DNA of 64,000 nucleotides from Heliocidaris tuberculata. Taxonomy: Eukaryota; Echinodermata; Echinoidea; Camarodonta; Echinometridae. The DNA is taken from NCBI GenBank assembly GCA_025618425.1, contig CM046846.1:215269-279268 (forward strand). Direction: 5' to 3'. The text below holds more notes on this DNA, generated by a model. It had not been told where the DNA came from and did not search any database. It saw only the letters and a program-made list of their open reading frames with translations. The first letter of the stretch is position 1. The DNA itself is not shown here.

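Overview
This is a window of an animal nuclear genome, probably a marine invertebrate deuterostome and most likely an echinoderm. That reading is inference. It rests on an intron-rich, AT-rich background full of microsatellites and foldback elements, on a Gmr1-type retrotransposon (a group described from deuterostomes), on a DIRS element, and on a HELZ2-like gene. There are no operons, rRNA, tRNA or CRISPR features.

One host gene runs left to right through the whole window and leaves it at both ends: a HELZ2-like protein with helicase 1, an RNase II/R-type RNB exoribonuclease module and helicase 2. I could chain eleven exons (3036-3446, 4560-4796, 5111-5289, 6542-6756, 7722-8108, 8649-8724, 35461-39712, 49817-49911, 53034-53183, 63139-63273, 63850-64000+). 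All have AG/GT borders, matching phases and no in-frame stop. The first six exons and the start of the giant seventh encode helicase 1. The rest of the 4.25 kb seventh exon carries a long acidic linker and the RNB domain with all four catalytic aspartates. Exons 8-11 begin helicase 2, whose Walker A motif is split by an intron.

Almost everything else is mobile DNA inside three large introns. Intron 6 (8725-35460) holds a hAT-type MITE with a perfect 8-bp target duplication, an apparently intact DD41D mariner-like transposon with 204-bp terminal inverted repeats, a pogo/Tigger-type MITE, a 5.4 kb TIR-flanked non-autonomous segment full of diverged duplications, several foldback MITEs, a decayed IS630/Tc1-type transposase, and a broken Gmr1-like Ty3 element whose integrase lies upstream of reverse transcriptase. 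Intron 7 (39713-49816) holds a GC-rich DIRS-like tyrosine-recombinase retrotransposon with inverted termini and an internal complementary region, itself carrying a nested foldback element, plus a 1.9 kb TIR element. Intron 9 (53184-63138) holds a tRNA-like SINE, a 5'-truncated LINE end, and a young Ty3/gypsy (Mag/SURL-like) element with 133-bp LTRs. Intron 8 holds a ~150-bp tandem repeat with nuclear-receptor DR1-like motifs.

Both LTR retrotransposons lie antisense to the host gene. Several insertions are nested, so a relative order can be read: the DIRS element split a ~150-bp repeat unit, and a foldback MITE then landed in the DIRS left end.
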